Below, in pieces: positions 51,270-61,378 of a stretch of 64,000 bases of DNA. This DNA comes from Prorocentrum cordatum (lineage: Eukaryota > Sar > Dinophyceae > Prorocentrales > Prorocentraceae), in the NCBI GenBank assembly GCA_963575745.1, contig CAUYUJ010018048.1:472300-536299 (forward strand). Direction: 5' to 3'. Each line of letters starts with the position of its first letter. Position 1 is the first letter of the stretch. A program made the position numbers and the translations under genes. The notes under the pieces are model-generated. The model was not told the DNA's origin, searched no databases, and saw only the letters and a list, made by a program, of their open reading frames with translations.

Positions 51270-52430
51270 ATCACTGACGTCTGGCCGAACGTGGCCGAAC
51301 GTGCCCAGGTGCACTGCGTAGTAGCTGCGTGCCATGAACGATCCAGTAGATATTCGGCCCGCTCTCATCCTGCCCCATCTCTTTGAAGACCACAATCGCG
51401 GGTCCTTTCCACTTGTTCTTGATGAGCGTGTTGGTCTTCCCTTCGCGCCAGTAGAAGCACCGCTGACCAATAGGTAAGTCGTGCTTGAGCGCATTGTGTC
51501 GACGTGGCAACCCCCGTCGTGGCTTTGCTGAGGCGTCCGCCTTCATAAATGCCGTGGCCTCTATCGATCCTCTTTTATCTGGTGCAGGGTCGCTGGTGAG
51601 AACTTGCCGCTGGAGTTGGTTATGGTGGCAGTAGGGTTCATGTCTAAAGCCCATTGGCATGGTGACTAACCTGTCGTAAACACCAAACGATTGACCTGGT
51701 GCGGTGAGTAGATACCAGCTTCTGTAACCAAGTCCCCCGTGATCGACGACCGCGCGCCACGATCAATATTGTCGGTGACATACATCGCAATCGCTTCCCG
51801 AATAACCCGATGGCGTCTCTCGACAACTCCTAGACAAAGCGCCTCGCCTGCTGCAATGACGATGGAAATTTGATGCTGCTCCGAGAACTGCTCGAAGCGC
51901 CCCGAAAAGGAAAACCTGACCCATCATCGGAACGTTGCTCTCCCATGGGCCCGAACTGTTTGATCCAGCCTCGCTCGACCGCCTCGACTAGCTCCTCGGC
52001 CGTCTCGGTCATGATGGTGCCCAGTGCGCAGTGCCGCGTGGCCCCGTCCACCATGGGAAGAACTGATGCCTTGCCGGTCGCCGTCATGATCCAGAAAACG
52101 TCCGTGTAGACGATCTCGTTAATTGTGGCGGCCTGCTTTGCCGAAGCGTTGGGTGCCTTAGCTGGTTGCTGTCGTGGCATGCAGTGTTCTGAACGATACT
52201 CTGCAGCGTGCTGAAGTGCGTTCTCCTGAGCGCCTGCTTGCTGCAGTAGCCGATGCATAACTGAACTATGCATAACTGAACTGCTGGATTGGCATGTCCG
52301 ATGTTCCGGTGGAGTCGCTTGACGTAGCGCAGAGCTTCGGTGCCGTATTGCTCTCGAAGTCGTGCGTGAGCGTGGGCCTCTCGATGCGATTCAGAGTGGC
52401 CTGGCTTGGTGCTTTCCTCGGACTGAACGG
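51270..52430 (-). pseudogene. copia integrase
   Basis: The zinc-binding part shows YVKRLHRNIGHANPAVQL (HRNIGH near 52300). The catalytic core has VYTDVFWIM (first Asp near 52100), QRSDDGSGF (second Asp near 51927) and CLGVVERRHRVIREAIAMYV (Glu near 51815). The C-terminal part has LPIGQRCFYWREGKTNTLIK and KWKGPAIVVFKEMG near 51460-51370. All three D,D,E residues can be read, in two or three frames; an 11-bp duplication (CATAACTGAAC) near 52255 disturbs the zinc region. Confidence 0.85.
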
Positions 52431-53670
52431 AGTCCTCGACTGGATAGATCTTCAATCTCGGGCTCGACCATGACTTGTGCCATCGTAGCTGCCATGATGA
52501 ATGTGTAGTCCTCCGACTGCTTGGTGCGCTGTTTTCCTCCGAGTAAGTCGTTTCCACGAGAACGATCGCATCGCTCGCTGAGGATAGTGGCCATGAGCTT
52601 CTATGTCGTCCTGATCATCATAGGCTTCTTGGCCATTATGCTGCTGCCCTCGATTGCGTGACCATACGTTCACTGGTCGAACCTGGCGTACTCGCCGTGT
52701 AAGCGGCCGAATGCCACGGTGTGCCCAGCTTCCGACGTAGCCAGATGTTCAATATGTGCATGACGTCATGCGTCTTGTTGGATGCGATAAACTTTGGCCG
52801 TGAGTTGGAGATGTAATCGGTGATGCTACTCTCGTAGGTCGGTGAGATGCTCCTTCCAACCGGGATGCTGGCGGATGCTTATCTTCTGCCAGTTGGACCA
52901 GGGCCCGCGCATAGGCGAGAGGTGGACCTCGTCGGGCTGCTCTTCCTGAAGCTTCATCAGCTAAGCTTTCTAGTCGTCCTCTTTGGCGAAGTCCCACCCG
53001 GTAGTGAGCCCGAAGGTCTCCGCGCGCGCTCCTCAATCGCGGAGTGCCTGTGAGAGTCTGGCCTCTCCTGCGTAGACCTCCCAAACTGTGCGTCGTTTCG
53101 TGCGTCGCTGGTGAGCTAGCTGCACGTCGCATCGTCTGCAGGTATTGGTCGTTGGCGCGCTTTAATGCTGAGCCGATATTCTGGATGAAGCTGGTCGTGA
53201 CCTGCTGGACGGTACGCTTAGACCGACTGGCTCGATGGGTCTCGTAGTAAATCACAAGCTGCCATAGGAGGTGTGCTTTTGACACTCGCACTGCCTCATG
53301 TAGGATCCGCAGCAGCTGAGTTGTACCGCTCGTCGGCGACATGCTTCATAATGAGGTCGCTGTAGAGCCTTCTCCCATTGTGTTATGGTTGATTGAACGT
53401 GGGAGGCGCCCAAAGGTTGGGCACAATTTCTTGCTGATGACTACAGGTGGCTGAGATTCCACACGGACCCCTCTAGGAGACCTGGGGATCCCACTCCTGA
53501 AGGCCTTATCAAATTTGTCAGGCACCATCCGAGGGATTTCGCCGTCGCCATTGGAGTCCGCCATGTAGACGTTATCCAGAAAGTCCAGGCCGCTCATCGT
53601 CTCTTTGCTGGGGTCTAGGAGCTGAGCTGCGTCGGTTAGCTCGAAGTTGAAATCGGTTTTCTTGTGCATC
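52430..53670 (-). pseudogene. copia protease-integrase spacer
   Basis: 53346-53669 reads KETMSGLDFLDNVYMADSNG and RSGIPRSPRGVRVESQPPVV; 52749-53342 reads KRTVQQVTTSFIQNIGSALK and RANDQYLQTMRRAASSPATH. Charged, helical, no domain recognised. Frame changes near 53345 and 52900. Confidence 0.5.
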
Positions 53671-54100
53671 GTGCCCTCGTCCAGCTTCTAGCAAATCCAC
53701 GGTGTAGCGTCCTTGGGGAGAGAGGGTGGCTGCCTCGAACTCGCCCCCGTTCCAGGATACCATTTGCTTGGCATAGTCAACTTGTATCTCGAACTCCTCA
53801 AGCAATGGCGTGGGCAATAAGATTGGAGTTCGTCCTGGTACTGCGTAGATGTAGAGCGCCATTGGTTTCTGCTTGAAACTGGCCGGTATGGTTCCACACC
53901 CCTGCGCGTGCTCGACCTTGCCGTTTCCGAATCGGAATGGCCTTCGACATTTGTAGAACTTGAGATCTTGGATGGGGTGGCCTTTCCGCTCGCAGTCTGC
54001 CGCGTAGCCCTTGACCGTCTCCGAGCCCGACATGAGTGCGGTGGCTCCACAGTCCATGATTCCGTTGCTGGCTGGGATCGCGCTGCTGCTGTTGGCCTTC
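53572..54100 (-). pseudogene. copia aspartic protease
   Basis: GIMDCGATALMSGSETVKGY carries a DCGATA box in the place of the catalytic DSGA(T/S) of retroviral-type aspartic proteases; copia elements often vary the second position. It is followed by RFGNGKVEHAQGCGTIPASF, ALYIYAVPGRTPILLPTPLL and VDYAKQMVSWNGGEFEAATL, the usual beta-rich continuation. One frame, no stop, so the best kept part of the element. Confidence 0.8.
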
Positions 54101-55389
54101 CCGTCTCGTCGACCAGGAGGCTCTCGTCAGGTTGACCCTCCTTCTTGTTGGGAGGCTCGGCGCAGTCCCTGGCCCAGTGGCCTGGCTTCCCGCGCCGCAG
54201 GCAGTTGGCCGATGGTGAGGATGTGGGAGCTGGCCGCGTCGCTACCCTGGCTCGCCCCACTGGGTCTGGCCTGTCTGGTCGTGCTCTCACATAGGCGCTG
54301 GGTGGTGATGATCCCTTTGGGCTGCCTTTTCTTCCCTTTGACATCCCGCGTCCTTTCGAACTTTTGCTGCTTGGCTTGCATCGGCCGCCGGTGGCTCCAA
54401 CCTGTGCTGCACCTGAATTTGATCCGCTTCCGACCATCGCCACGACTGGGTAGAACCTTCGTGTTAATTTCAGGTCGTTGAACCGCTTCCTGGCGTCCTC
54501 GTAGGCCGCGCACACCTCGTCATGCTCACCGGCGTCGAGCTCGTGAGCCGCATTGGGTTCGCGTTGGTAACAGGTCTCGTCGCAGTCGTACCACGTGTCA
54601 TCGTCCTACAGTACTCCTGCTCGTCGTCGTCCGTTGGTCGCCCTTCGTTCGACAGTGTAAGCTTACTTTTCGTAGTAATCTCCTGCCTTGTCGCCGAAAT
54701 CTTGTCTCCGTGCGTGGTTCGGCTCGTGGATGGTGCTCTCCTGCCCGAAGGTGGTCTCCAGCGCCTCGATCATTTTGTCCTGAGTGATGTCCTTGCCGAC
54801 CACCGACATGATGACTGCCTTCTGTGGTCCGATTTGTAGCCGCCGCGTCCTAGCGTGAGCCAGCCTCGCACCTTGGCGGGTAGCTCGATGTCGTGCGTCT
54901 TGAGTTTCCGCTCTGCTGCTCGAACTCGCGAGAGATAGGCGAAGAGCGTCTCGCCCCTGTACTCCTCGAAATCGTCTGCGATCTCGGTGCGATCGTCCAT
55001 CTTGAACCGCTTCTGTAGTCTGTTCATGAGCAGCTTCGCCGCGTTCGGCATGGTGAGGTCGTCCGCTGAAAGGTCCTCCACCTCGTCCCAGGCCTCTCCG
55101 GTGTGATATTCGCTGAGCATGAGAGCCGCTTCACTTTCTTCTCCAACGAGAGTTTCGCTATGAAGACCTGCGCCCGCTTCTCGTACTCCTTCCATTTGCT
55201 GAGGGTGCCGTCGAACTGCGGAACTCCTCGCCCTGGTAGAATGTCCGATGATGTCGCCGTCTTCGCCATCTGGCCGAAATCGAACTGCAATGGGTCTATG
55301 AAGTCAAACGTGAGCCGCCTTGAGAAATCTCCGATATCTCTGGTAGGCTGGTCTATGACATTGAACGGCAACGGTTTGTCGAAATTCAA
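54100..55389 (-). pseudogene. copia gag
   Basis: Starts MNFDKPLPFNVIDQPTRDIG at 55389. VPQFDGTLSKWKEYEKRAQV and, after a frame change near 55150, AALMLSEYHTGEAWDEVEDL and RGETLFAYLSRVRAAERKLK form the UBN2-like gag core. Near 54.82 kb the frame changes again to DITQDKMIEALETTFGQEST, with stops near 54.66 and 54.61 kb. NCLRRGKPGHWARDC at 54210-54165 is the zinc knuckle, but its second Cys is Arg, so it should not bind zinc normally. Confidence 0.8.
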
Positions 55390-55510
55390 CCGCGGGAGCT
55401 ACGAAGTTGGCCGCTGTGTGGTTTCCGTAACCGAAGCTTGGGAGTGGTCGAACGTTTTCGTGAAATTGTCGCCGTGATATGGAAGGTCGAAACGTGAGCG
55501 TGGCGAGCCA

Positions 55511-55524
55511 GGCTCCGCTACCAA
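55511..55524 (-). promoter_or_regulatory. Primer binding site next to 5' LTR
   Basis: Minus strand TTGGTAGCGGAGCC lies 3 bp inside the 5' LTR. It differs from the TGGTATCAGAGC site used by many copia elements (initiator Met tRNA 3' end) by a few bases. Initiator-tRNA priming is therefore an inference. Confidence 0.65.
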
Positions 55525-55526
55525 TA

Positions 55527-55756
55527 TGGTATGAACGCCCTCGAAGTCTCTGATTGTAATCAGAAATATATTAACGAATCACATCGGGATGTTTTCACAC
55601 CGCTGCGTTGGTGACTCACGGGCCCTGTCAAGGTTTGGGCCGAACGACAGTACGGTCGGAGGCTGCTCTTCGTCCCCCGCTCGTGCTTATAATGCCGTGC
55701 GTGCTCTGCTACGCTCTTGCTTTGCTGTCTACACAATGTACAGCGTATATCTGACA
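55527..55756 (-). repeat. 5' LTR
   Basis: Starts TGTCAGATATACGCTGTACA and ends CTTCGAGGGC, then GTTCATACCA (TG...CA ends). CATTATAAGCACGAGCGGGG is TATA-like. It is 11 bp shorter than the 3' LTR because of small deletions. Confidence 0.85.
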
Positions 55757-55761
55757 GGGGG

Positions 55762-55925
55762 ACGGGCTCAGGGGGTGATGCTTCGACCCCCCATCGCCCA
55801 GGACTGCCCAGGACCATTCGGATTCGCCATCGGGGGTCCATTCACCGATGCATCGGCGATGTATAGCCGATTCCAGGTCGGTGTTTCCCACCTCCGAGCC
55901 GGTTCCCCCTGACGCCCCCCCTCAC
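55762..55925 (+). repeat. famC copy 4, right fragment
   Basis: ACGGGCTCAGGGGGTGATGC, TTCGACCCCCCATCGCCCAG, CATCGGCGATGTATAGCCGA, TTCCAGGTCGGTGTTTCCCA, GAGCCGGTTCCCCCTGACG. Confidence 0.75.
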
Positions 55926-56244
55926 ACTGGAAAATCCAGTGTCGGATTGTTGGGCGCCGATGCCGGGTATCAAATCCGATGCATGATTCAGGTACACCAC
56001 CCATTCAGCAGCCTTGCCTGACATTTTAAAGGGTGCCATTGTGCATGAAGGGGACTTTAAAGAGTTGTCGCTGGTGTGGCGGATGTGGCAATGACGTGCG
56101 GACAAGCGGGTTTGGGTTCGCACCGTGGGCCTGGTGCGAAGTGAATTTGCTTGCAGGGCGGCTAGCTTGGAGGTGCGGCCGCCGCTGGCCATCCCCGCCT
56201 GCGGACCTTCCTCTGTGAGGGGTTCGACTTGAAGGAATAGGGGC

Positions 56245-56412
56245 AATGTCAGGGGGGAACTGCAACGTCCCCCAGCCGACCACTCATTGCCGATGGGGGC
56301 CCGATAGCTCGCCCCTCCCAGGAATGTGCTGATTCGCTTTCGGTGGGCTAACGCCAAACTATCTGCTATGTACCGCCGATTCCAGGTCGATGTTTCCCTC
56401 CCTGGGCAGCCA
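56245..56412 (+). repeat. famC, copy 5
   Basis: GGGGCAATGTCAGGGGGGAA, CGTCCCCCAGCC, CTCCCAGGAATGTGCTGATT, ATGTACCGCCGATTCCAGGT, CGATGTTTCCCTCCCTGGGC. 55926-56244 before it shows no gene. Confidence 0.75.
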
Positions 56413-56471
56413 TCCTTCGTGGAAAGAACCGACAACGCCCTGCTTCGCGTGCAGACTCATGCGCGTCCGTT

Positions 56472-57178
56472 GGGAGGGCACCGTGCGGTGTGTATTGGAG
56501 AGGCCTGACGGCCGATGCCGCCGACCCTGATTGAAAGAGCTAGGAGTGGGGGGAGGAAACGGAGGATGAGGAGGAGGAGAAGGAGGAGGAGGAGGAGGAG
56601 GAGGAAAAGGAGGAGAGCAGGAGGAGGAGGAGGAGAGGAGAGGAGGAGGAGGAGGATGGAGGAGGAGGAGGAGGAGGAGGAGGAGGAGGGAGGAGGAGGA
56701 GGAGGAGGAAGTGCATCCTTTGTGTGCCCGCTCGAAGAAAGTGCGCCCCGGGAGTGTGATATTCTGACTTGGGACGTGCTCCCGGAAGAGGAAGAAGTGC
56801 ATCTCGGGCGTGCCCGCTCGAGGAAAATGCGCCCTAGGGGGGTGGTATTTTGACTCGGGGCCCGCTCCCGGGACGCCTCTGCGGGAGGAGGAGGAGGAGG
56901 AGGAGGAGGAAAAGGAAAAGGAAAAGGAAAAGGAAAAGGAGGAGAGGAGCAGAAGGAGGAGGAGGAGGAGGAAAAGGAGGAGGAGGAGGACCAGGAGAAG
57001 GAGGAAGTGCATCCCGTGCGTGCCCGCTCGAGGAAAGTGCGCTCCGGCGGGCGTCGTATCTGCCTCGGGCTCTCCCCCCCCCTCCCCCCCCCTTCCCCCC
57101 CCCCTGCGGGGAAGGGATCAAACGGAAGGGGCTTCCCTTCGATTCCATCCGTTCTGAGAGCACCGTGCGGTGTGTATT
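56472..57178 (+). repeat. Purine-rich block between 29-bp direct repeats
   Basis: CCGTTGGGAGGGCACCGTGC then GGTGTGTATT (56467-56496) and CCGTTCTGAGAGCACCGTGC then GGTGTGTATT (57149-57178) flank the block. Inside are (GGA)n tracts at 56560-56712 and 56880-57005 and three copies of a unit GAAGTGCATC..GTGCCCGCTCGA(G/A)GAAAGTGCGC (56708, 56797, 57006). A C-rich run lies at 57078-57105. Confidence 0.8.
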
Positions 57179-57199
57179 TTCCAGCAGGTTGATATTGCA

Positions 57200-57990
57200 G
57201 GCGTTTGGTCAGGGGCAGAGAGGGCTGGATTGGGGCCGCTTCAGCGCGCAGCAACATCATGTCGAAACTCCAGGCTTGGTGTCTTGTGGTCAGGTTGAGT
57301 TTACTGTGGCCCAGAGGCGCGCCAGCAGCGGTTTCGTGCACTTACGTCTTACGTGTGTACGCGGAGCATTCAGAACGGGCGGAGTTTGCAGTTGGAGGTC
57401 TTCTGGGCAAATAGGACAACAAGCCAACGTCAGCACGCCCGCGGCTGGACGCACACAGCTGATGAATCTAGATCAGATGTATAACGGCGTTTCCTCATCA
57501 GTCTCGATTGCAGAGAGAGCATTCCATTCGCATCGCGATCAGTTTTTTGGTATGTTCGTTTCCCTGGCTTTGGGAACCCGACCGCCATCATAGCAGTGAG
57601 TTTTCTTCGGATGTCTTTGGAAACCTGCAAACGTCGACGCATGCGCCTGCATGTACGGCAGTTTGATTTCCTTGCCTTCGATGCTGCGTTGCGGTTCGTC
57701 GGAGAAGAGGTCCGACGAAACATCCAGCATCATCGCAGGCAAGCTTGTCCATGCGCAGAAACAGTAGGGTTCGATGTCCGACGTGCTTGGGCGTCTTAGC
57801 CGCCTTTGCGGACCTCAGCGTGCCTCTGGGGGACCTTCGTAGGCTTTTAGAAACTTCTGGAATATTGGACCTTTTTGGGCGGCCGTCTTGGAGGTTGGCT
57901 ATCTTGGGGGTAAGTTTCTTGTCTTTACCGGTTTTTGCGTGGACGTGGTCAGTATGAATCGGGAATACAGACATAGTTTGTACTACGATG
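57200..57990. other. Unassigned stretch upstream of the 58-62 kb gene
   Basis: Only short frames on both strands. 57840-57910 has GCTTTTAGAAACTTCTGGAA and GGGCGGCCGTCTTGGAGGTT, resembling the 36-37 kb minisatellite. No promoter can be recognised. Confidence 0.35.
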
Positions 57991-58006
57991 ACTACGTGAT
58001 CTAGCA

Positions 58007-58500
58007 GGCTTCCGACCTACAGAACAGTGGCTGTTTCCCAGACTACGCATGGACTACTCTATGCAATGTGACTACCAAACAGCTGGGCTTGCCTCTCCTG
58101 GTTGTCTCGATGTATCCTGGTGACATTATGGGAACACCACGGTGGTTCAGTAAGGCTCTTTCAACCGCACTCCCTGATAACGGCGGCCGCAACGGTTTGG
58201 ATCAATTTCTGGACCGCCGTGTCAACATCTGGGAGCACGCGGACGTGGATACTTGCGCCGCGGCCAATCACCACAAGTCCTTCCGTCACATCGCGTCCGA
58301 AGTTTTTATTCGGAACGACTGCGGCCCCAATAGGAATGCAGTACATGCCCGCATGCACCAGGCAAACGCTGCCGGCCAACCGCGGCACAGTGCACAGGAG
58401 TACTACGTGATCGCCGTGCTCGACGACGAGAAGGCCCGCTTCCAGGTCTTCGTCCGCCGCCCCAACCCAGAATTGTCGGGAGGCAGATTTTGCATGGGAT
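58007..58500 (+). CDS. Segment 1 of the 58-62 kb gene
   Basis: An acceptor-like GATCTAGCAG ends at 58006; the frame then reads ASDLQNSGCFPDYAWTTLCN, KQLGLPLLVVSMYPGDIMGT, RRVNIWEHADVDTCAAANHH, FRHIASEVFIRNDCGPNRNA and EYYVIAVLDDEKARFQVFVR to a TGA at 58500. A stop (TAG 58001) lies just upstream, which supports an exon start here. No family recognised. Confidence 0.5.
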
Positions 58501-58950
58501 GAGGTACTGGCCATTCGTGCCATTGGTGGGCATATTGCCGTACACCGCAACAGCCAACCATGGAATATGGGCTGGAAGCGTCTGTCATGCACGGATGTGA
58601 AGTACCTACGCCATGCCACCACCAATGATGCCTGGATGAGTATTTTGAAATTTGTACCGTGCCAGGCTATGGTGCCGATCGCCGCCCACGGCGCGAGGCA
58701 TTTTACAGTTCGAGTTTTTTCGTGCGTCATGACGAACAAAATCTTCATATTACGATCCCTGGATACAAGTTCGAGCACAAGAAGAAGAAACAGGTCGGCG
58801 TGGTCATCGACATGCGCTCGGCCATGACTGCTGGCCGTGAGTTTTGGCTCGGCGAACCAGGGGCCATCGTGTGCCCCCAGGCTATTCCACCAGTGGCCAT
58901 CCTTGCCATCAGATCGGTCGGGGGCGGCTCTCTGTACCCACCCAATTTGA
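58486..58950 (+). CDS. Segment 2: RNA 2'-phosphotransferase-like domain
   Basis: In the next frame DFAWDEVLAIRAIGGHI matches the R-A-(V/I)-x-G-H element of KptA/Tpt1 proteins, which remove a 2'-phosphate from spliced RNA using NAD+. CTDVKYLRHATTNDAWMSIL corresponds to the (H)GT....W..I motif, with RHAT for HGT. After another frame change, TVPGYGADRRPRREAFYSSS and QVGVVIDMRSAMTAG, FWLGEPGAIVCPQAIPPVAI follow the (V/I)-I-D...A...G..F....G.I...(V/I)IPP pattern. The changed HGT makes catalysis doubtful. Fold assignment is from pattern only. Confidence 0.5.
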
Positions 58951-58959
58951 TTTGGAAGT

Positions 58960-59360
58960 ATAGGACTGGTCAAGTTGCCGGCACCACGCTGCCAACGCGA
59001 GGTTTGCGAGATTGCGCCGGTGGCAACGCCTGCAGCAAAGCAGTTGCGGACGCGCGTCCAGGCGCCAAGACCGAAGCCAATGCCTACCGGTCTGCGTTCC
59101 TCTTCCTCCTCCGCTGCGCCGAATGTTCCAAAGATCCCAGGACTGCAACCAGTGCCAGAGCAGAACCAATCCCAACATGACCACCTCCTGTACGGAGGAC
59201 AGCCGGTGGCGACACCTGCGCCAAATCCGGCAGACGAGGAAATTCTGACCATGGCCCATTGGTGGAAGAGCGTAGACAATGGCAAGAAGGAGTACCTCGA
59301 ACCACTTGTGGGGACACTTCCTCTTGGCATTTGGGATCGTTGCAGTCGCTTCCGAGACAT
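58960..59360 (+). CDS. Segment 3: Pro/Ala linker
   Basis: LPAPRCQREVCEIAPVATPA, AAKQLRTRVQAPRPKPMPTG, LRSSSSSAAPNVPKIPGLQP, PEQNQSQHDHLLYGGQPVAT, then ADEEILTMAHWWKSVDNGKK and YLEPLVGTLPLGIWDRCSRF. A disordered linker leading into a more ordered part. Confidence 0.4.
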
Positions 59361-59379
59361 CCACATCAATGATTTCATA

Positions 59380-60310
59380 TACACACGATTGCATGGCTCT
59401 GCCCGTTGCCGCGCTGTGGATCGCCTGTGGCCAGCCAAAAAATGTCGCGCTCACGCTTGGCAAAGGAAACATCTACGGACCCACCCCCGACATTGTTCGC
59501 AATGGACCATGCGTCAGCTCGCAGGTCCCTTTTCGGGGCCGTGGCCCATTCTGGCCCAACCGTTGGTACGCCGAGAAGAAGAAAAACGAGCATAATGGCT
59601 TTCTTTTCGCGGTTCCACTGCGTGCCGAGCTGTCCGACATGTACATTGACCACCTGGGCTTGTGCGATGTCGACATCCACCTTGGACTTATCGATGGCGA
59701 TGCCGCCGTCGACAAGCCGGTGGGCGCACCTGCGTTCCAGCAGAACGACAACCAGCACATCGATATCGACGAGACAAATTTGATCATAACGATCGAAGTC
59801 ATCGACGACTTACCGTCCATCTGCGCCACGTGTTCGACGGCGGAACTGAGGTTTTTTTCGCGCGACTGGCAGACAAAAAAAAAAAACAGGCTATCGGATT
59901 GTTGCAGGCCCCACTGTGCGAGATGGGCCAGGTATGCGCGGCATAATGCAGAGACACATACTACTGTGATAGTCACTTGGAGATACTGTTCCGCTTTGAC
60001 CCCAAGGCGGGTTGGGACAGGGTGAACTTCAACCCGCTCAGTCCTTGGGCCAAAGAACTACCGAACATTTGTGGCCACAACCGTTCCCTGTCTACTAATG
60101 ACGGATATGAGTTGGGGCGATGCTGAGGACCTGGCGCTATCTCGTTGGATCTCACATTTGTTCGCCACCCTTCAGAGCGATGCTACACTTCGTTTGCAGC
60201 GAACCCCTGCAGCGGACACCCTCAAACACCATCCAGTTTTGGCGCCCCTGTTCAGTCTCTGGGAATCGACGGTGCTCTCAGACCCGAAGTCCGGTGAGAG
60301 ACCAATGTAA
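59380..60310 (+). CDS. Segment 4: middle part, unknown fold
   Basis: QPKNVALTLGKGNIYGPTPD, PFRGRGPFWPNRWYAEKKKN, EHNGFLFAVPLRAELSDMYI, DHLGLCDVDIHLGLIDGDAA in one frame. Then FDGGTEVFFARLADKKKKQA, IGLLQAPLCEMGQ in the next; EILFRFDPKAGWDRVNFNPL, SPWAKELPNICGHNRSLSTN in a third; and SWGDAEDLALSRWISHLFAT to the TAA at 60308. An A12 run at 59876-59887 marks one shift. Confidence 0.4.
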
Positions 60311-60870
60311 TCTCAGGGCTTCCGCCACTCCACCGCCCGCTGTTGCGAGCGTCCCTGGCGCTGGCCCTGGAGGCGTCGCGTCGGCCGTTTCCCCCGCGCA
60401 GGGACATTTCATGGAAGTGATGCGTTCCGATCGCGATGATGGCGCGGGCGACGCCAACGTCGAATATGCACTGGCTCAGGAGTTTCGTCGCAGGGAGGGA
60501 AGCTCCTCCGAGACCATCAGAGCGCGGCCCCAGCACGCCGCGATCGCGACCAGATCATGGATGGGGACCTCTCTGGTCCCATGACCGATAGGGGATTGCA
60601 ACCGTTGGCCGATGATTTCGCCGCCGACCGCGCCACCTTCGTTCCGAATCGTGTTCTTCATGAGATCGGCCGAAAGTTGGGCGCTGGCGGCAACGCCCGC
60701 AGGCGGGTTCAGCAATTGATTGAGAACGGAGCGGCTGACTACCAGACCGCAAAGCAGCATTGCGCCAGTTGCCACCGCGAGCTCCCAGATGACGACTCAA
60801 ACGAAGATGGCCCGTGCCACATCTGCACTGAGTCATTTCAACATGGGGGCGCGGGTTCGTTCCGATGTGC
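60310..60870 (+). CDS. Segment 5: Cys-pair motif
   Basis: ASATPPPAVASVPGAGPGGV, DANVEYALAQEFRRREGSSS, then RVLHEIGRKLGAGGNARRRV and CASCHRELPDDDSNEDGPCH with IC following, a CxxC-x14-CxxC arrangement that could hold one zinc. No named zinc-finger family fits with certainty. Confidence 0.4.
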
Positions 60871-61378
60871 GCAGCTGGGCCCGCGATCAAATGGGCGAGA
60901 ACATCGCGTGCGAGACAGAGCCCGCGGATGTCCAGATTCGCGTTAAGGGCGCACGCTCCGAGGCTTTTACTGAAAGGGACCACCTTCGCAGGCTGGCCGA
61001 CAAAGCCGCAGTCCGACGCGCCGAGTGGTCGGGGGCCGGCAGTCCGAGCCCTGGCCAATGTCGTGTCGGCGGGCAGGCAGGCGCCGGCGAAGAGCGCGTC
61101 GTCCTCTATCACCCGCGCCCCGGGTTTGCCCATCGACATCAAGGAGGCGGCGTCTTTCGCCGTCAGATGGCGGACGACAGAGTGCTGACGCGCCAGCGCT
61201 CATTCGCGATCGGTGATATGTATGAGGGGACGCGCCTGCTCCGCGGGAGCCAGCAGCTTGGCTGCGCAGGCCAGCGGGCGCAGGCTCCCGGAGCAATTCC
61301 TCGCGGCGAGCGGCTCGACCGTGGGCGCTTCACCTTTTCCGCTCGTTCTCGGAGGGGGGGGGGGGTCAGACGAACCGC

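Larger units (their letters stand above)
44278..55756 (-). mobile_element. Ty1/copia LTR retrotransposon, 11.5 kb with nested LINE
   Basis: Two directly repeated LTRs (44278-44518 and 55527-55756) bound the element and GGGGG lies outside each end (44273-44277, 55757-55761). On the minus strand the order is 5' LTR, primer site, gag, aspartic protease, integrase, reverse transcriptase, RNase H, a short membrane-helix frame, 3' LTR; protease-integrase-RT is the copia order. Without the nested LINE it is about 8 kb. Frameshifts and stops occur in every domain, so this copy is dead. The LTRs differ at many sites, so it is not recent. Confidence 0.9.

Noticed and set aside
58161-59438. 425-codon minus-strand frame
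   Set aside because: Lies antisense to the plus-strand segments that carry the KptA-like pattern; it is rich in Arg, Trp and Cys as expected for a shadow frame and has no domain.
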